In this document: positions 12,628-24,500 of the stretch, in pieces
How positions within the stretch are numbered: the stretch's first letter is position 1
How the letters are laid out: each line of letters opens with the position of its first letter
Assembly (NCBI GenBank): GCA_026874595.1
Contig: CM049307.1
Coordinates: forward strand, 54,724,370 to 54,788,369
DNA length: 64,000 bases
Source of the DNA: Sipunculus nudus
Lineage: Eukaryota > Annelida > Sipuncula > Golfingiida > Sipunculidae
Direction: 5' to 3'
Program-made: the position numbers and the translations under genes
Notes under the pieces: generated by a model
What the model was told of the DNA's origin: nothing
The model's database searches: none
Seen by the model: the letters and a program-made list of their open reading frames with translations, nothing else

Positions 12628-13896
12628 ACATGGAGCTGCTGACTAATATTTCATGCTGAAAGTCACCTGTTAAATGTTTGAATTTGTTTTGCTGCACACT
12701 TGATCTAGTACACACTCATTAACAAATTTACTAAAAATGCATGCCATCTTTTGCTGAGGAAGCAGCGAACAGACATACAACAGTCATGGGTATACTCACA
12801 GCTGAGGCATAAAAACACATGAACATATAAAAATGTGGATGGCACCATCAACTTTTTTTTAAACTCCACTTGGGCAAAACTACAAAAAAAACTTAGAAAT
12901 TGCATGCAATTTAGTCAGAATCTGTGGAACATTTGTTAGAAAAGCTACCATTATTAACTTTACCAAAAACAGAAGACATGGATGCTGCACTCCTGAAATA
13001 AATCACATGAAGAATGACTGGAAACTCATAATGATGGTTTGATAAACTGATTTTGACTTAGCTGCAAAGTCATAAATGTACAGTGGTGTCAATCTTATTA
13101 AACACTATATCAGACAAATTTGTCATCTGAAACTGACACAACAATATTTAGCATATGAAGGGGATACAGTAGTATTATTAGTTATAATTCCAGTTCAGCT
13201 TGATGCATGGTATGGTTTCTAAACTGGCAATAACAGAAGTTACACTAACTAGTGTCATTTACTGTGGTCATGTGTTGCTATAAAAATGCACAATGATTGG
13301 TCTCATATTTGGTGAATACAAAATGCTACATTTTAACTGCTGTCCTGTCATACCAACACCACCACCCCCCAAATGTCATGTATTTTAAACAGTTCCAGTA
13401 TGTCCATGCAAGTACAAGTATTTACACTTTTATACATCACAGATATATTGTACAGGTTTCTGCTAATATTCTTCACAATTAAAACCCACATGCAAAGCCC
13501 ATACCACTGAGTTGAGCTATTCTGCAATGATGTTAATGAAGAATAAGAAAGAAATTAATGTCAAAATTTCAGTACAAAATGTTTCTGTATGTTACAGAAA
13601 GCTAAAATACAATGTAAGCAAAAACAGCAAGACATGGAATAGCTTTGCTTGCTGCCATCTGAGATAATTATTCATTCCATCACAAATTAACAATGATTCT
13701 TTGCAGACAAATCATCATTATTTGGAAAGAGTAAATAATAATAAATTTCTTTCCAAATGTAAAGTACAACTATTTTTAATATAATACATTTATATACACA
13801 CTGTCTGATTAATATATATTTCATTATTATTGATATTTGAAATGTATATCCGTGACTAATATGTTACAGACCATATATTTTATCTTCTTAACATAG
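12628..13896. other. non-coding sequence
   Basis: No exon, RNA gene or delimited repeat is supported here. It lies between the hAT element and the foldback unit downstream of the CRADD-like gene. Confidence 0.5.
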
Positions 13897-14264
13897 AGTA
13901 AAACTCTCAACTCAGAGACCTGCATTGTTCATAGCTATAGCTTTGGCCTCATCACATGGTCATCGACAACATACTGGTGCAGTTGAAAACAAATCAGGAG
14001 TTGTCACATGACCACATGGATCATGTGACAACAAGTGGTTGTAAATCTGTGGGAGTTCCAGGCCCATGCAGTCACAGTTAAGGGCAGGTCAGCAGCACTG
14101 GATGTCAAGTGCCTCTTTACTTTCCTTCTGACATCAACTGAGCACCTGTGGTCATGTGACAAACGCCGAGTTGTCAAGCATGCCAGTCTGCTGATAATAA
14201 CAGTGTGATACGGTTCAAAGCTACAGCTACAAACAATGCAAGTCTCTTAGTTGAGAGTTTTACT
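13897..14264. mobile_element. foldback/MITE-like inverted repeat
   Basis: The outer arms, beginning AGTAAAACTCTCAACT at 13897 and its complement ending at 14264, pair over roughly 50 bp with a few mismatches, continuing through TGCATTGTT and AGCTTTG. The interior adds a shorter palindrome around CACATGACC/GGTCATGTG. No convincing target duplication was found. It lies just downstream of the inferred polyadenylation signal of the CRADD-like gene. Confidence 0.6.
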
Positions 14265-14304
14265 GATGTAACAGAATCTCCAGGGACTGGATCAAACACA
14301 TAAT

Positions 14305-14310
14305 TTTATT
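14305..14310 (-). promoter_or_regulatory. polyadenylation signal AATAAA for the CRADD-like gene
   Basis: On the minus strand AATAAA lies 130 bases past the inferred stop codon. It is the nearest canonical signal downstream of the terminal exon. Its use is inferred. Confidence 0.4.
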
Positions 14311-14439
14311 GACTTCTTGCTTGCATGCTTATATTAAACATACAAACACACTGTGGAGCAGTTAATGCTTGGAGTTGTTTCACTGCAATCCATTCAGCAG
14401 TTAATAAATAAGGCGGTACCTGAGTAGATGACAGTTGCA

Positions 14440-15784
14440 TTATTTTGCACCTGAGTTAAATATTTCATCTGAAAAAAAAAAACAGAATTAGTAACTCATT
14501 TAATAATATGAAAATTCACATTTTTTAAATTCAGCTGGTGGAAGTATTTTCTATTTTAAAGAGAACAAAGTTATCCAGTATCAGTAATGATACCACTTTT
14601 TATGAAAGACAGAATTTTCTGACAACAATGGAAAATTATTACATTGAACTCTTATCTCAAGTCTGAAGTATAAAACAGCTACTGCAGGAATTTTAAATTT
14701 GTTCTGATTGAAACAAGATTGGAAACCTTCAATACCAATTTTTGACAGTATTTTTTACACCATGGAAAGAAAAATGGGTGTACATGTGGCTCATGATGAT
14801 TTACCTAATTTGTTAAAAGTGTCCCTTATAAGGTATATGATAATTAATTCAATTGGGAATAGTGTATGTGTGGCAAGCTAGTAAACAACCAGTGATGAAA
14901 AAAATTAATAAAATTTAACATGATATTTGAAATATGTGGGAATTATACATATTTATAATAGTGGCAAATTCACTGAAATAGCTGTTGTTAAAAACCATCC
15001 TGGGAAGTTCAGGCAAACAGATTGCGACTAAATTTCAATTTTGTTTTACAACCAGGGTTGTTTAGTTTTTCCCAGTGCGGCATTTACCAGCTGGTAAATA
15101 CCGATATTTACTGCCTTTGGAAAAACCTCTCAAAGTGGGAAAATGGGAAAAACTGGGAAAAACCTCTAATAATCTTATAAAAAGAGAGAGACCAGCAGAT
15201 ATCTGACTGAATTAAAAGGAAATATAATCTCACGCACACACACACACATGGCCTTTGCAGTGCCTTTGCACTGACCAATGAATTGCACTCTATGCATTTT
15301 GCCTGTCGTAATTTTCCATCCTCATCTATTCTTGTGAAACATTGCCACACAGGATCTATAGGCCTGCCTCCTCTCATGAAGCCTTGTTAACTTCTTCAGA
15401 AAACAGAACTTAAGGCAGACCGGCAGTAACATCAACTTATATAGAGAAGAGCCATGAAACCTGGTATCCTTTTGGGCACAGAAGCATAAAAATGGGGTGC
15501 TTGGTTTCCTACCTGTATGCACAGAAACCTGCATCATGCTGGACAGGGTTTCCCCAAGTGATGCCATATTGGGTGGTTGGTTTCTTCTCACCCTAGCTAA
15601 CTAGTTGTATGAGCCCTACATGACCAGCATGGCTTCTTCACACTTCTGTATCCCCAAGATTAACTCGGCCTTGATTAGGTTAACATGCTTGATTACTTTT
15701 GTCAGCTCACCTACTTAAGTTTATGTTGCAGTTAGTTGGTAATTAAGTAATAGTAATGCACTAGTAAGAGTTGTGGAAATATTG

Positions 15785-15844
<60 letters not shown>

Positions 15845-17717
15845 TCACATGTGGCTATATATATGCATATATGTATATATGTATGTGTGTATATATATAT
15901 ACACACACACACACATATAATTTCAACATGCAACATTAAACAGAATTATTTAACTATACATCATTATACTCTCTCAAAAATTTTGATCAGACATTTTCCC
16001 CAGTAATTCCCGGTACTAACCAGTTTTCCCCAGTTATTCCCAATTAATCTCGAGTTTTTCCCACTGTCCGGGAAAAACTATTTTATCCCGGGAAAAATAA
16101 CAACCCTGTTTACAACAGCAATTCATCATTGTATAACACAAGACGACTCACCACGCACACCGGTCAGACGGGCTTCTCTTAATGCTTTATCCAATCTGTC
16201 GAAGTGGCACTCTGTAGGCCTGACTTGTTTCCATTTGAGAAACAGTTGGTAGGTCCACTCTTCAAAGTCACTGTTGTATTTGCAATCTAAATATCCAATC
16301 TCTGTCTCCACACCTAAGCACTTGGCCAACTCTTTTCGCTTGACCTGAACTCTCTCATGTCTAGCAAATTTTCTGAAGCAACTTGAGTTGAGATCTGGAG
16401 ATGACATGTTGATGATTTGTTAAATATTTTATGTTTGGTATTAGCCATGTATTTTTGTGTGCAATAATTGGTTTGACATACATTGTATTTCTCAATGGAG
16501 TCTCATGTTTAGATTACTTTCTGAAGTGACTCCAGAAAGATCTCTAAATGACTTTTCATTTACTTTAAACAGTATTTTATGGGTATTTTATTTGTAATAT
16601 TATTTTTATAGCTTATTAACAAACAGGTCATCAATTATAATATATTGGTGATACACTGATATTACATATACACCACCAGTTCTGCCACTTTTGATTTCAG
16701 GCAGAAAAGACATTGCAAGAAAAAAATCAAAATCATATGAAATGAATTGAAAAAATACAAAATAATGCCAAATGCACAATTTATTCTAAAATTTACTGTA
16801 TGTAATGCTTTTGAATAACCTTCATGAATAATATCTACAAAGATGGGTGTCCTGAGGTTTCAATTTTTATGGGAAAAGTGTTTGTTTTTACTGGGGAAAA
16901 TTGGTTTCAGGAAAACTGGGAAGAACCTTAAATGGGTAAAATAATGTCTGTTGACTTAGCCCTATGCATGTATGTACATACAATATGGCACTTTCAATTA
17001 AGACATAATGTGATTGTAAAATTCTTGGCTTTGTGGAAAAGATTTCAGTTATTGGTAATTATATTAACAGATTTACTTGTCATCCTATATCCCATTCATT
17101 CAAATTGATAAAACCATCAGGGGATTTACAGTTTTCCCCATTCTCTGGAGTTTTTTCCACAAGGTGGTATTCATTTTATAAACTGGAGAGAAAAAATCTA
17201 AAAAGAGTGTTTTCACCTGAACAAAAAATACTAAAAAGTAATATATATTTTTTTGTAAAACCATAACGCTTTTAAAAAAATCTAGTGGCACCACTGCAAG
17301 GTATCTTTCTCATATCAACACAGTATTTTTTTACATATTTACTACATATTATGTCTGGTTTGGTGTTAAATAGTGAAGCTTTTCTAACTCACCTGGTCTA
17401 GGCTGTGGTTGAACTGCACTTGTACCATCGGTATCTTCAGTGCGGCAGTCTGGCAGTTTGTCATAAAGCCAACTAAAATCTAGCTTTAAAATATCCTTAA
17501 ATAGTGTATATGTATTTTCATTATCACTATCTTTAAGAAATGTGAACATCAGCTCATTCTGTTGTTTTCTATTTGTTATCTTCCTTAATTGCTCAATCTC
17601 ATCATCATTCAATATCCCATTTTGAATAAAACTGGACTCAGTGCGCTCATTGAGTTCAAAGTCTTTAATAAAGTCCTCCTGGATTTCTTGTATGGCTGAC
17701 CTCTCGCTCTGGTTCAT
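14440..17717 (-). CDS. CRADD: CARD + Death domain adaptor, CRADD/RAIDD-like (three coding exons)
   Basis: Coding exons, in gene order, are 17393-17717, 16152-16394 and 14440-14468. Donors read CCAG|GTGAGT and CGTG|GTGAGT; the last acceptor has a long T tract before CAG. Both introns are phase 1 and the joined frame is open: 198 residues, close to the usual size of CRADD (about 199). Residues about 8-90 resemble a CARD (helices around DFIKDFEL, the GILNDDEIEQL turn, the TLFKDIL helix, closing WLYDKL). Residues about 115-190 resemble a Death domain (ELAKCLGVE, YQLFLKW, then DKALREARL). In the family this adaptor links PIDD Death domains to caspase-2-type CARD proteases; that role here is inferred. 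An acceptor (TTTCAG at 17725-17730) lies seven bases upstream of the ATG, so a 5' UTR exon probably exists beyond it. The last exon is only nine codons and is the weakest part. Another CARD-Death adaptor remains possible. Confidence 0.72.
15249..15377 (-). pseudogene. BED zinc-finger fragment of a hAT transposase
   Basis: The frame reads WQCF followed at BED-finger spacing by CIEC, in the context DPVWQCF ... AKCIECN. This matches the first half of BED domains (aromatic W..F, then C-x2-C) found at the N-terminus of hAT transposases. The His ligands are missing because the frame runs into a CA microsatellite at about 15234-15248. No other transposase segment is intact, so it is non-functional. 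Confidence 0.65.
15785..15841. repeat. compound (CA)n(TA)n microsatellite
   Basis: A CA run is followed directly by a TA run, inside the hAT remnant. A second, shorter TA/CA tract lies at about 15887-15918 in mirrored order. Confidence 0.9.
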
Positions 17718-17959
17718 ACTGGCACTGAAACAGACAATACATGTATAAAAAATTCTGCAATATTCATATCATAAAAAAATATCATAACAAGGCCTACAGG
17801 CCTAATGCAAACCTGTGCAATGGTTTATACACCAGGAATAATGCTTTAATGCTGGACCATTACTTTTCAAGTATAACATGTATATGAATAATGCAATACT
17901 ACACACTTTGTACAAGAACCATTTACAAAAAACATCACAGCTGAAATACTGGCATGGGT

Positions 17960-18560
17960 GCATAGAACACAAAATGATTGTAGGTGGCGCCATCAGTATT
18001 GTATATGACAAAGCTATCCAAGATGTATACAAATACCTTATTTCAGGCTGATATATCAAACACCCCCCCACCCCCCAACCTATAAAATTATTGTAGGGTG
18101 CCCCACCTGTCTTGTATATGACAAAGCTATCCACTATGTATAAATATGCACAATTTCAGGCTAATATTTCAAATCCCTCCCTAGAAAAAAAAGCAGGCAC
18201 ATACACTGTGCAAAAGTCACTCTAAGTGGCATCACCAGTCTTGTAAGAGAAAGCCATCAAAGATGCATGTACAAGTCAAAATATCAGTATATCAAACTTC
18301 TCCTGAGTTAGGTGCACCAGGCTGACTTCGATTATGTGAGGAAGGCAGTTGCCCCGAGTGAAGCGCATCAATCTGCTCTCTGCAGCTATTGCACTGAATG
18401 AACTCTTGACCTGTTGCACAATCTGACACAGTTGGCACTCTACTAAAGCTATAAATAGATTCACACTGACCTTTGGTCTGTTGCCAAATCTGAAATAGTT
18501 GACAGTCTGCCAAGTTATTTATAGATACAGACACAATCTTGGCCTGTTGGAAATCTGTTT
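17960..18560 (+). repeat. degenerate GGTGGCGCC array fragment
   Basis: About three diverged units of roughly 120 bp each start near a GGTGGCGCCATC-like box and continue with 'TATATGACAAAGCTATCCA' and 'ATTTCAGGCTGATAT'-like segments. The closing part (about 18524-18557, ACAGACACAATCTTGGCCTG) matches the corresponding part of copy E3 at about 38911-38930. It is a decayed relative of the E2/E3 family lying upstream of the CRADD-like coding exons, possibly in a 5' UTR intron. The minus-strand frames here are repeat shadows. Confidence 0.55.
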
Positions 18561-19009
18561 TCACATAATGAAAGACTGTGGCTACAATGCTTTTTCCAAG
18601 CTGACATATCCAACAGATTGTTTTATCAAATTGTTTAGAATGATTAAAAGATATAGTCCTTTCATTGTTAAAGGTCCAATAATTCTGCCAAAAATCATTT
18701 AAGTAAACTTGAACAAAGACCTCCTAAGAACATTTTTGTGCAATTAACAGAAGCTGAAAGAACAGTTTTGCAGAGTACTATTGCAGAACTCAGTTGGAAA
18801 AGGGCTTACTAATGGCAAAAGGACCAATTTCATGCAGCTTTCTATGAATCTACCAAAAATAAATTAATTAATCTATTCTTATACAACTGAAAGAACCAAA
18901 CCGTAAGATAATTCTTGTGAAAATTTAAATGATTCAGCTTGACAGTTTCATCATTAACCATTTATAAACACAAAGAGGCTAAAATTTTGAGGTTTTTGTC
19001 ATAAAAAAG

Positions 19010-19290
19010 TAGGTTGATGTAGGTGGCACCACAAAAACTACAATTTCAAATATCAGTCATGTGACCAACATTTGCACAAAACTTGGTGATGCTTGCTCCT
19101 GTTGTTTCTGAGATTGTTATGTCAGTATGCTTAAATGGCCAAATGACTAAGTTCAGATTCCTGTAACTCCATCATAATTCATCAAACCAAAACCATTTCA
19201 GAGCAGAAGATTTTCAAAGTTTTTTTAGCTTTTTCCCCTGTAAAATGAAAGTTAATGCAGGTGGGGCCACAGAAAGCTCGTATGAATACA
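19010..19290 (+). repeat. dispersed repeat related to 51945-52385
   Basis: It shares ordered segments with the later copy: GTTTCTGAGATTGTTATGTC versus GTTTCTGAGATTGTCATTTA, then TTCCTGTAACTC, then an AGATTTT(C/T)AAAGTTTTTTTAGC run. It starts and ends at GGTGGCACCAC/GGTGGGGCCAC boxes like those of the GGTGGCGCCACC arrays. It is non-coding. Confidence 0.55.
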
Positions 19291-19662
19291 AGTATGGCTT
19301 GCACAGGTTACTGGACACAGTCAACTTGTATGTAATACAGGAAATAAATCTTTATAATAGAGATAGAGTTTAAGTTTGGTTTGTGAGTTCACATATATTC
19401 TCTTGTGTTAATTCATCATCCGTAGCCTAATGTTAAGATTATGGGCTGTTACCGTAACATATGAATGCAACATGATGGAAGACAACTGCAATGCATTCCT
19501 TAATATTACTTGTATCATAATTCAAGTAGGCTTACTAACCCAATTATTAGTGCCTGCTGAGTGGGGTTGTCATGGCTAGGCAACAACGACACTGTTCTTT
19601 GGAGTTGTAGGACCAAACCATTCACTGAGAGATGGCTTTGTTTCCTTTTGATAATTTGTCCT

Positions 19663-20166
19663 TTAAAGGGGCCCAATCACCTATAAAGCATGTTGAGTTA
19701 ACACGAAACATAGCTTCTTCCCTTTAAAATAAATCTGTACCTGCCAAAAAATTGCCTTTAAACCGTTTGCTTGCTCCACTTTAATGAGTGTTAAAAACAG
19801 TGAACCTGGCGCGATCACAGTTGTAAACATAAACACAGTGCATTGAGCCATATGCTGCATGGAGCCACAACACGTGCCAATCAGAAGATGCCCTGACTGA
19901 CTTGGCCAAAAAATGTGACACATGTTCCCGCTGGCTGAAACACTGCGTGTTGCTCCTTAATTGGACCTCCGGTCACGCTGCCTTGTTATTGTAAACAGAC
20001 TGTGTTTACCAATACACAGGGCTAAAACAAGGTATTATGCAGTGGTATGTGAGGAAATGAGACTGTAAGATGGAATGGTTTTACTGGGAAACTTTTGTAT
20101 AATGCAAAACTGAACTGATTGTGTGAAAGAATAGGAATAATATTGCTCCTGATTATGTCCCTTTAA
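19663..20166. mobile_element. TTAA-flanked MITE candidate
   Basis: TTAA lies at 19663-19666 and 20163-20166. Just inside are imperfect inverted ends, AGGGGCCCAATCA and the complement of AGGGACATAATCA. TTAA targets with AGGG-type ends suggest a piggyBac-like or other TTAA-inserting non-autonomous element of about 500 bp. No transposase frame is present. The short TIR with three mismatches keeps confidence moderate. Confidence 0.4.
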
Positions 20167-21513
20167 GACCAAATTCACGGAATTTCATACGATAACTTGC
20201 AGGAAAAATACAAAGATAGAACTGGAACTGGTGAATATGAAGAACTTAAAGGTCAGTCCATTTTCCAAGATACCCATGTGGATTGTTTACAGAGATTGAG
20301 ACAAGAGCAACAATTTATACCCAACATCACTGAGCATATAGTGCTGATTCACATCGCGCTGAGGATATGGGTTACAGAGACCTAACTTCTGGGTTCAAAG
20401 GAGATTTTTCATGGACCTCCCTAGATGTCAAGTTAAAAGATTCTAGGTGCAATTGGGACAATGTGTGCCCTGTTAAAGCCTATTTTTTTTAGCATATCCA
20501 TTTTTCCATTAATAGTTTTTATCAGATTTATATTTTTATTTACAGGTTTTATAAATTTGTAATAATGAAATATGAAAATATTAGTTAAAATATCAGAATT
20601 CTAAGATGCAACCATTATTTATCAAGAGTGTAGCTCATATCAGGTTATTTTATGCATACACATATATTTTATTATTTTTAAATAACAAATGTTGAAACTG
20701 AATTAAAAAGAAAATAATGACACAACAACCTTCAAAATTATTCCTTAAACCACTTTAAAAAAATTTGCACATTGGAGTTTTCAGTATATGCTTCATTTTA
20801 TTCAACAAAATAAAAGATTCAGTAAATTTGATAAAATAAAACATTTTTTCAAATAAAGTACTGTTGGTTGAATGAAGGATAAACAATATCATTGTGCTAA
20901 TTACTTTCTTGGCTATAATTTATTTATTGGAATTAATAGTCAATTTCACACCTGGTGAAGTTTTTACTCTTCTGAAGTAAGGAATTACTTATCTGATGAA
21001 CATCCAAACTTTCATAGCAATACACCACTTTGTGGACACAATTAAATGTTCACTATAATCATTGTAACCCTGGTGGTACAATACAAAATCTTAAATGTAG
21101 CATAGCCTAATATAAGAATGAATCAAATATAGAAAATTATAACATTCATCGAGTTTATGCACCATCTGGGGGAATGGGGAATGGTGGGGGGGGGGGGGGG
21201 GGGTGCAGGGCAGAGGGGAAGCCTGCTAGTAGTGGCCAAGGCAAGCTGCCTGGAGTGGTTTACATAATACAAGTGAAGTTTGTACTACTTGGTGGGCTAG
21301 ATGTAAACAACACTTGACATGGTCTATTTAAACTTGAATAAAAGCTACTCTTTTCAATCAATTCCTCTGAAATTTCAGATTTTGAAAGATTAAATCCCTA
21401 TGTATATACGCTGTGAAAATTAAATCACCAGTGCTTACAGGGAAAAAAGTGCTATTGCCTTCGTTGGACAAAATTTAAGGTATTGATTTTTTATTTATGC
21501 TAATAACTTGAAA
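20167..21513. other. non-coding sequence with a poly-G tract
   Basis: No supported exon. The start of this stretch (20340-20450) carries a short piece of the E2-type unit (GGATATGGGTTACAGAGACC). A run of G residues at about 21186-21203 is a likely unstable homopolymer. Confidence 0.5.
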
Positions 21514-24500
21514 ACAAGTGACCCATGGGTCATGTCGCTCAGCTGACAGGGAAGAGATTCGCTAAAGGAAATTTTATCATCAGAATGGTAGTATATACCC
21601 ATTCAACTGAAGCATCAAACAGATTAACCAACAGGCCAAGATTTAGTCTTTATTTATATATCTCAAAAATAGAGAAAAAATGTGTAAACTTTAAAAACTA
21701 GAATACGGGTAGCTGACAAGTGACCACTTGTATCCGCCAAAATCAGAGTGGAACAGTTGAAGTGAGGCATGGATTGAGTGGCAAGGGGAAATAGAGTGAG
21801 GTATGTTGCATATTAGCATGGATGTCTGCAGCCTAAATGTGTATGTAGGTTGTGCCACCTACCACAAATCCAGAAAGATGTCCAATATGCAAAATTTTAG
21901 GCAGAAAAGTCAAACCACTACATGTGTATGAGTGATTTTAGCCAACGGCAGACAAACAGACAGAAGCTGTGCAAAAATGGTTACAGGTGGCCCCTCCAGT
22001 TGACCTATGTGAGATCTATACACATGCAAAATTTTGGCCCAATCGTTCAAACGGTTCCCGAGATATAAGCTCGGATGTCTGCAGCGTAAACTAGAATGTA
22101 GGTGGCGCCACCTGTCATAAAATCAAGAAAGCTCTCCAGGATGTATAAAACTGCAAAATTTTAGGCAGATATGTCAAACCACTGCCGAGATATGAGTGAC
22201 ATTATCCCACGGCAGAAAACAGACAGACGCTGTGCAAAAATAGTTGCAGGTGGCGCCACCAGTTTTGCGTATGATAAAGAGCTAAGTGATATCTATACAC
22301 ATGCAAAATTTTGGCCCAATCGGTCAAACGGTTCCTGAGATATGAGCTTGGATGTGATCAGCTTGAACGTGAATGTAGGTGGTGCCATCTGCCATAAAAT
22401 CAAGAAAGCTATCCTGGATGTATATGCATGCCGAATTTCAGGTGAATTAGTCAATTCACTGCAGAGATATGAGTGATTTTAACCCAAGGCAGATGAACAG
22501 ATGGACACTGTGCAAACATGGTTACAGGTGGCGCCACCATTTTTGTGTATGTTATAAAGCAATCCAAGGGCTACATTTGTATAAATTTTATTTCCTGACT
22601 GGTCAATCGGTTCCCGAGATATGAGGGTTTATGTGTGGAAACAGATGCACAAATGGATGCTGGATAGAGGGGAAAGGTCAGAGGTCAACACAAATTGGTT
22701 AGGCACTAGTTCACATGTGACTAGATAATTGGTGTAAGTTTCGGAAAAATTGGTCCATTTTTCTCAGAGGAGCTCTCTGGAAACAAACGTGGCGGCGGCG
22801 GAGGAACCCGGTCAAAAACATAGTATCTGCAAAACTTTGTTTTGGAGGATACAAAAATACAGGTGGCTCCACCAGTCTGCAGAAACTAATAAAAACACTT
22901 AATGGTCAATATCCATGCAAAGAATCATGGTGATCTCCACATTAGTTGTTCAGATACTTCAGCTTTTGTATCAAATTGTCCATTATTTTGAGGGATACTT
23001 CAGAGTCCTATAGCTTGAAGGATATGGGTAACAGAGACCTAATTTCAAGTTTCCACAGGCACTCTTCATGGGCCTCCTTGCATGACAAGAATGAAGTTTC
23101 TAGGTCCAGTTGTTGCAATTTGTACCCTGTTGACAGATAACCACATCTTTAAAGGTCTCAAAAAAAGAGAAAAAAAATTCGTAAAAATTTGAAAAAAATA
23201 GAGGTGGCGCCTCCAGTCTGCAGAAACTGATGGAACAGCTCATGATCAATATGTATGCCGAAAATCATGACCATCAGTGTTGTAGTTATTGAGATATTGA
23301 AGATTTTGTATGAAATTTTTGACTACTCTGGGGGGTACTTTGGGGCCCCATAGCTCAAAGGATATGGATAACAGAGACCTAATTTCTGGTTTCCATGGAC
23401 ACTTTTCATAGGTCTCTCAGTGTATCGAGAATGAAGATTCTAGGTCCAGTCGTTACGATTTGTGCCACGCTAACAGATGACAGCAACCTTAAAGGTCTCA
23501 AAAATAGAGGAAAAAATCGTAAAAAAAAACCCCAAACAAATACAGGTTGTGCCACCAGTCTGCAAGAACTGATGAAACACCTCTTGATCAATATGTATGC
23601 CAAAAATCATGACCATCACTCCATCAGTGATGTAGTTATTGAGATATTGAAGTTTTTGTATGAAATTTTTTACTACTCGGGGGGGTACTTTGGGGCCCCA
23701 TATCACGATGGATATGGGTAACAGAGACCTAATTTCTGGTTTCCATGGAGACTTTTCATAGGTCTCTCAGTGTGTCAAGAATGAAGATTCTAGGTGCAGT
23801 CATTACGATTTATGCGACATTAACAGATGACAGCATCCTTAAAGGTCTCAAATTGAGGAAGAAATCGTAAAAAAAATCAAACAATGTAGGTGGCACCACC
23901 AGTCTGCAGGAACGGGTGGAACATCTCATGATCAATATGTATGCCGAAAATCATGACCATCAGTGATGCAGTAATTGAGATATTGAAGTTTTTGTATGAA
24001 ATTTTTGACTACTCTGGGAGGGTACTTTGGGGCCCCATAGCTCAAAAGATATAGGTAACAGAGACCTTATTTCTGGTTTCCAAGGAGATTTTTCACCGAC
24101 CTCTCAGTGTGTTAAGAATTAAGATTCTAGGTCCAGTCTTAACGATTTGTGCCTTGTTAACAGATGTTCACATTTTGAAAGGTCTCAAAAATAGAGAAAA
24201 AAATTCATAAAAAGCCAACGATACAGGTGGCGCCACCAGTCTGCAGGAAGTGATGACACATCTCATGATCAATAGTTATGCCACAAATCAAGACCATCAG
24301 TCAAGTAGTAAATGAGATATTGAAGTTTTTGTATGAAATTTTTTACTTTTCTTAGGGGTACTTTGGGGCCCCATAGCTCAAAGAATATGGGTAACAGAGA
24401 CCTAATTTCTGGTTTCCATGGAGACTTTTCATAGGTCTCTCAGTGTGTCGAGAATGAAGATTCTAGGTCCAGTCGTTACGATTTGTGCCACGCTAACATA

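Larger units (their letters stand above)
15053..16108 (-). mobile_element. hAT-type transposon remnant in a CRADD-like intron
   Basis: The ends are inverted CAGGGTTGTT (15053) and its complement (to 16108), flanked by the perfect 8-bp duplication TTTACAAC at 15045-15052 and 16109-16116. Both ends carry several TTTTTCCC/GGGAAAAA motifs. A broken BED-finger frame lies on the minus strand, so it derives from an autonomous hAT with an N-terminal DNA-binding domain. A CA/TA microsatellite has grown inside it. Its right edge is 43 bp from the donor of the CRADD-like Death-domain exon. Confidence 0.88.

Noticed and set aside
19567-19587. X-box-like GTTGTC...GGCAAC as a promoter of the CRADD-like gene
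   Set aside because: The 7-bp spacing between halves is too long for the RFX consensus and no transcript start supports it.
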